Shown: one piece after another, positions 16,495 to 24,611 of the stretch
How positions within the stretch are numbered: position 1 is the first letter of the stretch
How the letters are laid out: every line of letters begins with the position of its first letter
Source of the DNA: Solobacterium sp.
GTDB lineage: Bacteria > Bacillota_I > Bacilli_A > Erysipelotrichales > Erysipelotrichaceae
Direction of reading: 5' to 3'
Length of the DNA: 62,670 nucleotides
Assembly: GCA_017432325.1 (NCBI GenBank)
Contig: JAFRJJ010000009.1
Location: 1 to 62,670 of the forward strand
The notes under the pieces: model-generated
Database searches by the model: none
Told to the model about the DNA's origin: nothing
Seen by the model: only the letters and a program-made list of their open reading frames with translations
Made by a program: the position numbers and the translations under genes

Positions 16495-16880
16495 TACTGT
16501 CCTCCCTGTATTCTTCCGATCATTGCCTGAAGACGGCTGATCTGATCATTTGTCTTATCACATTCCTGTCGCATTCTCTCCATTGCCCGGTTCAGCACCA
16601 TGACCCTGTCGCAGTCCGGATCATCCAGGATCTCCGAGATCTCGGACAGACGAAGTCCCGCTTCGCGGTATCTCAGGATCATGCGCAGACGCATCAGCGT
16701 TCCGGCGTCATACTGTTTGAAGTTCTGCGTGCCTCTCCGGCATACAGGTTTCAGCAGGCCGGTCCTGTCATAGTAAAAGAGTGTCTTTCTGGTCACTCCT
16801 GTGAGCGCGCAGATCTCCGATACACTGTACAGATGGATCGATGTGTCCCTTAGGGAACGGCGTGCCTGTTCTTCCTTCAT
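16494..16880 (-). CDS. MerR family transcriptional regulator
   Basis: A 128-residue regulator. The winged helix at residues 17-85 carries SVSEICALTGVTRKTLFYYDRTGLL and RLRMILRYREAGLRLSEISEIL, both typical of MerR. A dimerisation helix (residues 92-125) follows. It has no extended C-terminal ligand domain and no Cys-rich metal loop; a single Cys lies in DPDCDRV. The signal is therefore unknown. The likely target is its own operon with the 83-residue gene, because a TTGGGC and TAAGCT pair separated by 19 bases lies upstream. Confidence 0.87.
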   Translation of the reverse strand: MKEEQARRSLRDTSIHLYSVSEICALTGVTRKTLFYYDRTGLLKPVCRRGTQNFKQYDAGTLMRLRMILRYREAGLRLSEISEILDDPDCDRVMVLNRAMERMRQECDKTNDQISRLQAMIGRIQGGQ

Positions 16881-16904
16881 CCTGCTTACCTGCAGGCAAA
16901 TCGT

Positions 16905-16935
16905 AGCTTAAGGATCAGGCTGTATCCATGCCCAA
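16905..16935 (-). promoter_or_regulatory. Possible MerR-type promoter with 19-base spacer
   Basis: TTGGGC and TAAGCT are separated by 19 bases, as in MerR-controlled promoters. The spacer holds an imperfect inverted repeat, GGATACAG and CCTGATCC. The -10 match is only three of six, so this is tentative. Confidence 0.35.
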
Positions 16936-16951
16936 AAGTTTTCCAAAACGA

Positions 16952-17953
16952 TCAGGATTCTTCCTCTTTTTCCGCCTTTCTGCGGGCAACAGCCTCCTCC
17001 ATGCGTCTGGCATTGCTGCGGCGGATCCCGTTCAGAGCGTCTTCCCGGTTTTCATAGATCTCATCCGGTTCCAGAACATTCAGCCAGCCGCATACCCTGC
17101 ACTGCCATACAGGCAGATGATCATCAAAGCCTTCCTGTTCATTCAGATGTTCCAGGCACTGATCGCAGTACCATTCAATATCGGGAAATCTCTGATCAAA
17201 CGCGTCCCCGTAATATACCGGTTCGTATTCCTCAGGGAAAAACAGGTAGTGGATCTTGTCAAGCAGTGTTCCGTCCTCGCTTGACTGTCTGTGCACGGCG
17301 ATCATGGAACTGTCAAACATCCGCAGTACCCTGCCCGACTCATTTCTCAGAAGTCCCCCGAGCAGCAGCCAGAGATAGGCTGTTGCCAGGCTCTGTCTGT
17401 CATACAGGGTCAGCTGGTATGCTGCGTTGTAAAGGATCCCGTCAAAGCATTCATCATCCATCGGAAACGGCTCGCTGTTCTTACTGTACTCATCCATTTC
17501 TGCTCTGTTTTCAGCCATTTCCAGAACAGCCTGCAGTACGGTCTCGCCGAACGCGTCTGCCTGTTCATCAGTGAATGCTTCGATATGCTTATATACATGT
17601 TCCTGCAGTCCGGTCAGCAGGTCCATGTCCGTCACCATCAGGTTTGCCAGGTGCTTACGGATCAGTTCTGCTGTCTTCCGCTCCTTTTCCTGGTTTCCCT
17701 TTGCGGTGCCGATCAGCCTGCCGGTGATCTGGGCGATCCTTCTGCTGCCCCCGGAATACAGTTTCCCGTGATCCCGTGACGCATAGATCCGGTACTCCAT
17801 ATCCACGTATTCCGCTTCCTGCTTCCCGGGCTTTTCCCTGACCGTAATGATCAGTCCCGGAAACCATTCTTCCAGAATATCCAGCTGGGAACCGGCATTG
17901 ATCCCGAGAAATGATGTGTACAGTTCTGCAGCATAGCCAAGTCTTAATTCCAT
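16952..17953 (-). CDS. Unknown protein with C-terminal zinc ribbon
   Basis: A 333-residue soluble protein that I do not recognise. The first 110 residues look alpha-beta, with a basic segment GGSRRIAQITGRLIGTAKGN. The middle is helical. A rubredoxin-like zinc ribbon WYCDQC...WQCRVCGW lies at about residues 265-300, and the last 30 residues are charged and helical. GGAG precedes the ATG by 8 bases. It stands alone between the MerR operon and the DUF937 gene on the same strand, with no terminator seen after it. Confidence 0.7.
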   Translation of the reverse strand: MELRLGYAAELYTSFLGINAGSQLDILEEWFPGLIITVREKPGKQEAEYVDMEYRIYASRDHGKLYSGGSRRIAQITGRLIGTAKGNQEKERKTAELIRKHLANLMVTDMDLLTGLQEHVYKHIEAFTDEQADAFGETVLQAVLEMAENRAEMDEYSKNSEPFPMDDECFDGILYNAAYQLTLYDRQSLATAYLWLLLGGLLRNESGRVLRMFDSSMIAVHRQSSEDGTLLDKIHYLFFPEEYEPVYYGDAFDQRFPDIEWYCDQCLEHLNEQEGFDDHLPVWQCRVCGWLNVLEPDEIYENREDALNGIRRSNARRMEEAVARRKAEKEEES

Positions 17954-18000
17954 AAGTATTCTCCTTCCATGGTTTCATAACAGGAAGTGTTTATGATGCG

Positions 18001-18032
18001 AAAAAAAGGATCCGTGTTTATGACAGATCCTT
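18001..18032 (-). terminator. Terminator of the DUF937 gene
   Basis: AAGGATC and GATCCTT form the stem on the minus strand, followed by at least six T. Confidence 0.78.
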
Positions 18033-18050
18033 ATTTAAAGCAGGTTTCAA

Positions 18051-18851
18051 TTATTTCATCATGGAAGCAAGGATGTTCAGCAGCTGTGTGCCATCCATCT
18101 GGGCAGAAGGCTGCTGGACAGGCTGCTGAGCCTGACCCAGTCCGCCGAGCAGATTGAGCAGTGAACTTGCGCTGGCTGCTGTGTTTGAAGCAGGTGCCGC
18201 TGCCTGTGATGTTCCGCCGAGCAGGTTGAGCAATGAACTGGCGCTGGCTGCTGTATTTGAAGCAGGTGCTGCTGCCTGTGTTGTTCCGCCGAGGAGTGAG
18301 TTCAGAAGGCCTGCCGCACCGGAAGGCTGCTGAGCCTGTGCCTGCTGGACTGTCTGTCCTGCGAATGTGTTGAAAAGGCTTGTCAGATCAGCTGCGGGAG
18401 CTGCTGCAGGTGCTGCTGCGGCTGCTGTCTGCTGCTGCTGAGCGGAAGAAGCTGCTGCTGCGGAAAGTGCGGAGAGCAGAGCCGGCGCAAGGCTTGCCAG
18501 ACCTCTGGTGACTTCTTCACCCTTCAGGCCTGTTTCTTCAGCCAGGTCAGCAACGACTTTCTTCTCATCTTTGCCGAGGATATGACGGATGATCTTGCCG
18601 CCGTCTTCTTCGTCAACTTCGTCGATCTGTTCAGCCATGGAACGCTTGCTTGTATGCTGTGTCAGAGCGCTCAGCAGGGATGCTGCGCCGCCCTGTGAAA
18701 GAACGTTCTGTGTCAGATACTTGATCAGGATAGGCAGAGCTGCCATGATCAGTTTTCTTACGAGAATGGATGTCAGTCCTGTCTTTTTGGACATGGAATT
18801 AACGGAAGAGTTGGTAAGCAAAGCACTCAGTAAAAGCTGCAGTAAATTCAT
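18051..18851 (-). CDS. DUF937 protein with Ala/Gln-rich repeats
   Basis: A 266-residue protein. The N-terminal half (to about residue 135) fits DUF937 (YidB-like), with MNLLQLLLSALLTNSSVNSM, repeated helical segments and GLASLAPALLSAL. The second half is low-complexity Ala/Gln/Ser with a recurring SSLLNLLGG motif. Two copies are nearly identical over 24 residues, followed by a third partial copy. The C terminus repeats the same idea as LLNILASMM. Such repeats may form amphipathic helices for assembly (inference). No signal peptide is evident. AAGGAG precedes the ATG and a terminator follows the gene. Confidence 0.8.
   Translation of the reverse strand: MNLLQLLLSALLTNSSVNSMSKKTGLTSILVRKLIMAALPILIKYLTQNVLSQGGAASLLSALTQHTSKRSMAEQIDEVDEEDGGKIIRHILGKDEKKVVADLAEETGLKGEEVTRGLASLAPALLSALSAAAASSAQQQQTAAAAAPAAAPAADLTSLFNTFAGQTVQQAQAQQPSGAAGLLNSLLGGTTQAAAPASNTAASASSLLNLLGGTSQAAAPASNTAASASSLLNLLGGLGQAQQPVQQPSAQMDGTQLLNILASMMK
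18142..18300. repeat. 72-bp tandem repeat inside the DUF937 gene
   Basis: Units start at 18142 and 18214 with CCGCCGAGCAG and a partial third at 18286. The two full units differ at only a few positions and encode 24 residues each, so the gene can gain or lose units in frame. Confidence 0.85.
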
Positions 18852-19087
18852 ATATTTCGATCTCCTTATTCTTTATCATCATTTTACAACCATTGAAGCC
18901 GTGTGACACAAAAATCATTCGTCAGAGGAGGATATTAATCTAGCACACAGAAATCACAAAAGTATTCAGCGTTACCCGTATTTCTGACAGAGACAGGTGA
19001 CAGAGCAGATATAAGATATAAGTATCAAAAGCAGGCAGAAGCTGTAACGCTGTTGGTACTATCCTATCCCCCTCTATAACGCAGATC

Positions 19088-19107
19088 AGGCTCCCCCGGA
19101 GCCTTTT
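19088..19107 (+). terminator. Orphan plus-strand terminator
   Basis: AGGCTCC-CCC-GGAGCCT followed by TTTTCTGTTT. No plus-strand gene lies upstream; the nearest genes on both sides run left. Confidence 0.65.
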
Positions 19108-19120
19108 CTGTTTGCCGCGT

Positions 19121-19149
19121 AAAAAAACGGAAGATCAGATCTCCCGTTT
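19121..19149 (-). terminator. Terminator of the OB-like lipoprotein gene
   Basis: AACGG-AGAT pairs with ATCT-CCGTT on the minus strand, followed by T7. Confidence 0.75.
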
Positions 19150-19162
19150 CCATGATTCAATG

Positions 19163-19912
19163 TTATTTCTTAGTGACCTTTGTGATGTGCGGGTTAACGC
19201 CTTCATACCAGTACAGGAAGCCTTCCAGATCGACTTTATCGCCTACTGCAAGTCCTTCAACTGCCTTGTAAACATCAGTGCTGCTGTCACACAGATAGGA
19301 TTCAACAGTGAATGTATATGTTTTGCCGTCTTTGGATACATCGAAGTACAGGTCGTCGCCCTGTGAACCGGAACCATCCCAGTTGTACATGAACGCGACA
19401 TCGTTGCCTTTGTCATCCTTCTTTGCTTCAACTGTCATGTCCTTGAAGGAAACCAGCTGGTTCTGATGATCGATGATCTCTTCTTTGCCAAGCAGATCTG
19501 TAACATCTGTAGCTGTCGCGACCCAGTTGCCGTCTTCCAGTTCGAATGTAGCATCTGTGATCTCGATCTCACCTGACCATTCAGACTTGTAGCCTGTGAC
19601 CTTGATCTTCTGACCTGTAACGAGTTTATCGTAGTCAGCTTCGGAACATGCCATGCCATAGAGGAAATATGCGCCGTCAGCGTCCTGTGTATAGACAGTA
19701 GCTGTGTCATTCCACCAGGACTGTTTGCCCTGAACATAAGCTTCGATCGTAACTTCTGAATTCAGTTCAGCAGCTGCGTATTCCGCATAAGTCATGACAC
19801 CTTCGGATTTTGTTGAATCAGGTCCGGCTGCGGGAGCCTCTTCCTTCTTGGAGCCGCATCCTGCCGCAAGAACAAGAACTGATGAGAGTAATACTTTCGT
19901 TAATTTCTTCAT
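19163..19912 (-). CDS. Lipoprotein with OB-like domains
   Basis: A 249-residue exported lipoprotein. The signal peptide MKKLTKVLLSSVLVLAAGC carries the lipobox L-A-A-G-C. The mature part has two beta-rich segments resembling OB folds: EVTIEAYVQGKQSWWNDTATVYTQ with GQKIKVTGYKSEWSG, and later KAVEGLAVGDKVDLEGFLYW. Similar lipoproteins occur across Firmicutes without a known role. GGGGG lies 8 bases before the ATG at 19912; the longer frame upstream lacks a start signal. It follows the sugar-binding protein gene but has its own promoter and terminator. Confidence 0.78.
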   Translation of the reverse strand: MKKLTKVLLSSVLVLAAGCGSKKEEAPAAGPDSTKSEGVMTYAEYAAAELNSEVTIEAYVQGKQSWWNDTATVYTQDADGAYFLYGMACSEADYDKLVTGQKIKVTGYKSEWSGEIEITDATFELEDGNWVATATDVTDLLGKEEIIDHQNQLVSFKDMTVEAKKDDKGNDVAFMYNWDGSGSQGDDLYFDVSKDGKTYTFTVESYLCDSSTDVYKAVEGLAVGDKVDLEGFLYWYEGVNPHITKVTKK

Positions 19913-19946
19913 GATAATCGTTCCCCCTTTCAATGGAACATAATTA

Positions 19947-19976
19947 ATTATAACTGAATTGTCTGAAAGCTGTGAA
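19947..19976 (-). promoter_or_regulatory. Promoter of the OB-like lipoprotein gene
   Basis: TTCACA, 18 bases, TATAAT on the minus strand, 34 bases before the ATG. Confidence 0.65.
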
Positions 19977-19986
19977 TAATTGATGA

Positions 19987-21582
19987 TCAGGCTTCTTCTT
20001 TCTTTTGTTTTGCCCGCATGCGCAGGACATAGGCGCCGATGCATACCCATGTTGCGGCCAGGATACCGAGCATCCATTTCGCTGTTGCGGGAAGCGGTCC
20101 GAGGTCTTCCCTGGATTCTCCCCCGGCAGCAGATCCCTGATCCAGACGGTACAGGGCGGAAACATTGCTGAAGAGTTTTTCCATATACGCTTCATTGATC
20201 GTTTCCTTGCGGTTGACCGATTTGGTAACATTTTCGATCATCTGTCCTGCCGCGTCACGCAGTGATGTGGAACCGTTGAAGACCGGGGTTACAAATGTAT
20301 TCTCGGTATTTTCCAGCAGGAGCTGTGTCGCTTCGATCTTGACATTGTAATGCAGGTCATTGTCTTCCCCGCTTCTTGCCAGGTAATCCTGATAAGAGGC
20401 GTCGTTCCTTGCCTTCATCGTTACCGGAACGTATCCTTCGGTTTCCGAATAAGCGATCTGGACATCGTTTGTCAGCAGATACTGGGCAAACAGCCAGGAT
20501 GCCAGGACTTCCTGGGGATCACGCTTGTTGAAGATGCAGATGGAGGGACCCTGTGAGATCATATAAGGCTCGGAAGGATCGAACTGCGGAACTGTCATGA
20601 CCGCTGTTTCGAATTCGACAAACTTATCCGCGCTGATATCCGACAGAGGCGCGTATGTGCCCATCCATGTCGCACCGGCTGTTGAGTCGATCGCGAAGAT
20701 GCACTGACCTGCATCCAGGAAGTTTGCCGGATAGCTTGAGATCTTGAATGTCGAGAAAGCGCCGCTCTTTGCATGCTCGGCTACCGTATAGAGAATTTCC
20801 TTGGTCGTATCATTGAAGATCTCGATCTCTCCGTTCTCATTGGAATAGCCCGCGCCCTTCTGCTTCAGCATCTGGATCATCATGTTGTCGGTGGACTTGT
20901 AGATGATCGGGATCATGACCTTCTGTCCATTGACTTTATAATTGCCGGACGCATCTTTCGCAGTAGCAGCTTCGGCAACCTCGAACATGAAGTCCCATGT
21001 CAGGGTCTCGGGCAGTTCATAGCCGAGTTTTTCGACAAATGTCTTATTGATGTAGACCGCTTCCGTCGAACGCATGTACGGAATTGCATAATGTGCTCCC
21101 GAGACGATGCATTCATCCAGGAATTCCATGATCATTTCGTTGCTGTCGGGACCGTCATATTTCAGCCGGCTGCCGCCGAATCCGTAATTGCCGTCCGCAA
21201 ACAGCGCGTCCAGCTCGACCATGACATTCGTACCGCTCAGGTAGGTCGCGATATGGTCCGGATATGTAATGCATACATTCGGTGTGGTGTTCGTGGCGAT
21301 GTTGGTAATGACATCGTTGTAGATCTTGCCGTAATCCGTATACAGCCTCATGTTGACGGTAATGTTCGGATACAGCTTTTCAAAGTCGGAAATTGCTTTT
21401 TCATAGATCCTCGTCTGAGTCTTGTTGGTATCGTTCTTGGCCCAGAACGTGATCTCGTAATTCTTTGATTCATCAAATGATTCCGGTACAGCAAACGCGT
21501 CTATGCCCTGTGATCCGTGGCAGCCTGTCAGAGACAGCGCGCAGGCACAACCAAGGATCCATTTCCATAATGAGTTTCTCAT
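19987..21582 (-). CDS. ABC sugar-binding lipoprotein with C-terminal anchor
   Basis: A 531-residue family 1 extracellular solute-binding protein. The lipobox is LSLTGC at residue 21. The body follows the maltose/glycerol-phosphate-binding pattern, with YEITFWAKNDTN and ISDFEKLYPNITVNM near the N terminus. Unusually, a hydrophobic helix (WMLGILAATWVCIGAYVLRM) and a basic tail follow at the C terminus, after a Gly/Pro-rich linker. It thus seems held by both a lipid and a membrane helix. It is the last gene of the importer operon and overlaps the upstream permease stop codon by 4 bases. Confidence 0.88.
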   Translation of the reverse strand: MRNSLWKWILGCACALSLTGCHGSQGIDAFAVPESFDESKNYEITFWAKNDTNKTQTRIYEKAISDFEKLYPNITVNMRLYTDYGKIYNDVITNIATNTTPNVCITYPDHIATYLSGTNVMVELDALFADGNYGFGGSRLKYDGPDSNEMIMEFLDECIVSGAHYAIPYMRSTEAVYINKTFVEKLGYELPETLTWDFMFEVAEAATAKDASGNYKVNGQKVMIPIIYKSTDNMMIQMLKQKGAGYSNENGEIEIFNDTTKEILYTVAEHAKSGAFSTFKISSYPANFLDAGQCIFAIDSTAGATWMGTYAPLSDISADKFVEFETAVMTVPQFDPSEPYMISQGPSICIFNKRDPQEVLASWLFAQYLLTNDVQIAYSETEGYVPVTMKARNDASYQDYLARSGEDNDLHYNVKIEATQLLLENTENTFVTPVFNGSTSLRDAAGQMIENVTKSVNRKETINEAYMEKLFSNVSALYRLDQGSAAGGESREDLGPLPATAKWMLGILAATWVCIGAYVLRMRAKQKKEEA

Positions 21583-22457
21583 GCGCCTTTCGTGCCTCCC
21601 CGGGAAACACCCGCCATGATCTTCTTGTGGAAGATCAGGAAGAGAATGATCAGCGGAACCGAGATGACGACGACCGCAGCCATCATGGCAGGAATGTTTT
21701 CACGTCCGAAGCCGTTTTCCCTGATCTCCTGAATACCGTTGGAAACAAGGAAGTACATGGCGTCGTCCGTGATCAGTCTCGGCCATACATAGGAGTTCCA
21801 GCATTCGATGACCTTCAGGATCGTGATCGTAACGATCGTCGGCTGACAGATCGGGATCATGACCTTGAGCAGGTACTTGAGGTCGCTCGTGCCGTCGACC
21901 TTCGCTGCTTTGTACAGTTCCTCCGGGATCTGTTCAAAGTTCTCCTTCAGCAGGTAGATATAGAAGATCGAGGCGACCGAAGGCAGGATCAGACCGGCAA
22001 ACGTATTCCGCAGGCCCGCGTTGGTGATCGTGACGAAGTTCGTGATGATGACCAGTTCATTGGGGATCATCATGAGCGCGAGGAACATCGTGAACACGAG
22101 GTTCTTTCCTTTGAATTCCAGTCTTGAGAACGCAAATGCCGCAAGGATCGTTACCACCAGCATGAGTATAGTCGTGATCAGCGTGAAGATGATCGTATTG
22201 CCGAAATACCTGGCAAGCGGTACTGCCGTAAACGCGTCAGCGTAGTTCTGGAATGTCGGTGCTGTCGTATAGAGCTTCGGGATATATTCGCTGTTATAGG
22301 CACTGTAGCTCTTCAGTGATGTCAGGATCATCCAATAGAACGGGAACAGGACGATCAGTCCCCACAGGACAAGCAGCGTATAGGTTATGACCGTACGGAT
22401 ACGCTGGCTTCTTTCAGCGGACTTTTTTGCCTGTTGAATTTCATTCATTGTTGTCAT
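21579..22457 (-). CDS. Carbohydrate ABC transporter permease (MalG type)
   Basis: A 292-residue permease with six helices. The EAA loop that docks the ATPase is EELYKAAKVDGTSDLKYLLKVMIPICQP near residue 190. The start at 22457 (MTTMNEIQQAKK) has GAGGTGG directly upstream and leaves an 8-base gap to the other permease gene. A longer frame would run back into that gene. With the preceding permease it forms the membrane channel of a CUT1-type importer. Confidence 0.9.
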   Translation of the reverse strand: MTTMNEIQQAKKSAERSQRIRTVITYTLLVLWGLIVLFPFYWMILTSLKSYSAYNSEYIPKLYTTAPTFQNYADAFTAVPLARYFGNTIIFTLITTILMLVVTILAAFAFSRLEFKGKNLVFTMFLALMMIPNELVIITNFVTITNAGLRNTFAGLILPSVASIFYIYLLKENFEQIPEELYKAAKVDGTSDLKYLLKVMIPICQPTIVTITILKVIECWNSYVWPRLITDDAMYFLVSNGIQEIRENGFGRENIPAMMAAVVVISVPLIILFLIFHKKIMAGVSRGGTKGA

Positions 22458-22465
22458 AGTCCACC

Positions 22466-23356
22466 TCACGAGATCGTGGTCTTCCTGCTGGCCAGCAGGT
22501 TGATGCACGTAATGGTCAGGACGATCGCAAACAGGATCAGTGCCGCGGCACTCGCGTAGGAAGGATATCCGCCGCTGTCGCCGTACAGCATGTCATAGAC
22601 ATATCCGACGATCGTATTCATACCGGCAGCGTTCAGGTTGGTTCCGAAGATCGCGACTTCATCGCTGTATGCTTTGAACGCGCCGATGAATCCGGTGATG
22701 ATCAGGTAGAAGATCATCGGCGAGATCATCGGGAGCGTGATCTTCCGGAAGATACGGAAGCTGGTCGCGCCGTCTACTTTGGCTGCCTTGTAAAGATCTT
22801 TGTCGACCGATGCCAGCGCGCTGGTCAGGATCAGGATCTTGAAGGGCATGACTACCCAGACGGTATAGAAGCACATGACGAACATCTTTGCCCAGTAAGG
22901 TCCTTCGATAAAGTCGATCGTACTGCCTCCGAAGGCATTGATGATCAGGTTGATGAAGCCGTCCGAATACGGGGTCTTCTTGAACAGGATCATGAATACC
23001 AAACCGACTGCCAGGGTATTGGTGACATAGGGCAGGAAGAAGATCGTCTGGAACAGGTCCCTAAGCTTCTGGATGGAATTCAGTCCCAATGAGATCAGCA
23101 GCGCCACCCCGGTCGAAACGGGAACTGTGATAATAACAAGGATAAACGTATTCTTGACCGCCTGCAGGAAATACGGATCGCGCAGTACATATCTGTAGTT
23201 ATATGCACCGACGCCGAAGTATGTCTGGGAAGCGGAATTGTAGCCTTCCTCTACCGAATAGATCATGACATCAAACAGCGGATAGATCATGAAGACGGAC
23301 AGGAAGATCAGGGCCGGCAGCAGGTACAGCCAGGCCTTTGCACTGTTTTTATACAT
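22466..23356 (-). CDS. Carbohydrate ABC transporter permease (MalF/UgpA type)
   Basis: A 296-residue permease with six helices and the EAA motif DLYKAAKVDGATSFRIFRKITLPMISP near residue 190. It partners the MalG-type protein encoded next. The pattern of two permeases plus an MsmX/UgpC-type ATPase is that of CUT1 importers for oligosaccharides or glycerol phosphate; the sugar cannot be named. Confidence 0.9.
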   Translation of the reverse strand: MYKNSAKAWLYLLPALIFLSVFMIYPLFDVMIYSVEEGYNSASQTYFGVGAYNYRYVLRDPYFLQAVKNTFILVIITVPVSTGVALLISLGLNSIQKLRDLFQTIFFLPYVTNTLAVGLVFMILFKKTPYSDGFINLIINAFGGSTIDFIEGPYWAKMFVMCFYTVWVVMPFKILILTSALASVDKDLYKAAKVDGATSFRIFRKITLPMISPMIFYLIITGFIGAFKAYSDEVAIFGTNLNAAGMNTIVGYVYDMLYGDSGGYPSYASAAALILFAIVLTITCINLLASRKTTIS

Positions 23357-23368
23357 ATGCGCCTCCTG

Positions 23369-24472
23369 TTATTCGCTTAAGAACGGAATGGCTTCTTCGG
23401 TCTCTTTATCGAACAGATGCACCTTGAAGGGCTTCAGGCTGAAATTGACCGTGTTTTCCAATGCGGCGGTCCTGCTCTCGGAAGGAATGATCACACGGAT
23501 CATGTCGCTCTGTGCGGAAGGATGCGTTGATACGACTGTTGTATCCCTTCCCATGACTTCCACTCTGTTCAGTCCGCAGTGCATCGGTCCGTCATCATCC
23601 AGGATGAATCCTTCCGGACGGATGCCCACATAAACATCCTGGTCTTCAACACCACCGGCATTCATGACCGCATCATCACCGAGATACAGTTTTCCGTCTC
23701 TGATCGTTCCGTCAAAGACATTGATCGCCGGTGTTCCGAGGAACTTGGCTACGAACAGGTTTTTCGGATGATCATAGACATCCTGCGGCTTGCCCATCTG
23801 CTGGAAGACACCGGCGGACATGACAACGATCATATCGGAGATGCTCATGGCTTCTTCCTGGTCATGCGTGACGAAAACAGTCGTGATCTTTGTTTCCTGC
23901 TGGATCCTGCGGATCTCTTCACGTGTCTGCAGTCTCAGTCTTGCGTCCAGGTTGGAGAGCGGTTCATCCAGAAGCAGGACTCTCGGTCTCTTGACCAGTG
24001 CTCTTGCGATGGCAACGCGCTGCTGCTGTCCGCCCGACATTTCAGAGGGCTTATTGTCCATCAGTCGTTCGATCTGGACCATCTCGGCAGCTTCCTGGGC
24101 ACGGCGTTCCATCTCTTCCTTCGTCAGTTTCTGTGCTCCCTTCAGGTTTTCCAGCGGGAACATGATGTTCTGTCTGACGGTCAGGTGGGGATACAGGGCA
24201 TAGCTCTGGAATACCATGCCGACGCCGCGTTTTTCGGGAGGCAGTTCAGTCACATCGTCATCGCCGAAATAGATCTTCCCTTCGGTCGGTGTTTCCAGAC
24301 CGCAGATCATATTCAGCGTTGTACTTTTTCCGCACCCCGAAGGTCCGAGCAGACCGATCAGCTGTCCGTCCGGGATCTCGAAGTTGAAGTCATCCACCGC
24401 AACAACAAATCCGCCGATCTTCTTGTTGCGGTTCGGGTAACGTTTTGTCAGATGCTCTAATACGATTTTCAT
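23369..24472 (-). CDS. Carbohydrate ABC transporter ATPase (MsmX/UgpC type)
   Basis: A 367-residue ATPase. Walker A is GPSGCGKSTTLN, the signature MSGGQQQRVAIARA, and Walker B LLLDEPLSNLDA, followed by the switch His in VTHDQ. The C-terminal third (from about residue 240) is the TOBE/MalK-type regulatory domain. GGAAGGGG precedes the ATG at 24472. It is the first gene of the four-gene importer operon, which is transcribed from an extended -10 promoter. Confidence 0.92.
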   Translation of the reverse strand: MKIVLEHLTKRYPNRNKKIGGFVVAVDDFNFEIPDGQLIGLLGPSGCGKSTTLNMICGLETPTEGKIYFGDDDVTELPPEKRGVGMVFQSYALYPHLTVRQNIMFPLENLKGAQKLTKEEMERRAQEAAEMVQIERLMDNKPSEMSGGQQQRVAIARALVKRPRVLLLDEPLSNLDARLRLQTREEIRRIQQETKITTVFVTHDQEEAMSISDMIVVMSAGVFQQMGKPQDVYDHPKNLFVAKFLGTPAINVFDGTIRDGKLYLGDDAVMNAGGVEDQDVYVGIRPEGFILDDDGPMHCGLNRVEVMGRDTTVVSTHPSAQSDMIRVIIPSESRTAALENTVNFSLKPFKVHLFDKETEEAIPFLSE

Positions 24473-24523
24473 AAAGTCCCCTTCCAATTCAGAATATTAT
24501 GAATAAAAAAGTAATCTGTTTTT

Positions 24524-24532
24524 ATTGTAGCA
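24524..24532 (-). promoter_or_regulatory. Extended -10 promoter of the sugar importer operon
   Basis: TGC-TACAAT on the minus strand about 50 bases before the ATPase start codon. The -35 region is poor (ATTGCT at 16 bases). Confidence 0.5.
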
Positions 24533-24611
24533 CTTTCCTGCATTTAGCAATGTGTTGTGATTGCATGTTTATGCTGTTCCTGTTAGTGTAATTAGACAGA
24601 CAGAGGTGATT

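Larger units (their letters stand above)
18852..19162. other. Intergenic region with an orphan terminator
   Basis: No protein-coding gene is visible between the DUF937 gene and the OB-like lipoprotein gene. It contains two terminators, one for each strand, and the stretch 18990-19088 upstream of the plus-strand one could encode a small RNA. Confidence 0.45.

Noticed and set aside
18142..18300. Possible CRISPR array
   Set aside because: The repeats are 72 bases, adjacent without spacers, and in frame within the DUF937 gene.
23579..24460. A 293-codon plus-strand frame opposite the sugar importer ATPase
   Set aside because: The minus strand carries a full ATPase with all motifs; the opposite frame shows no domain and no start signal.
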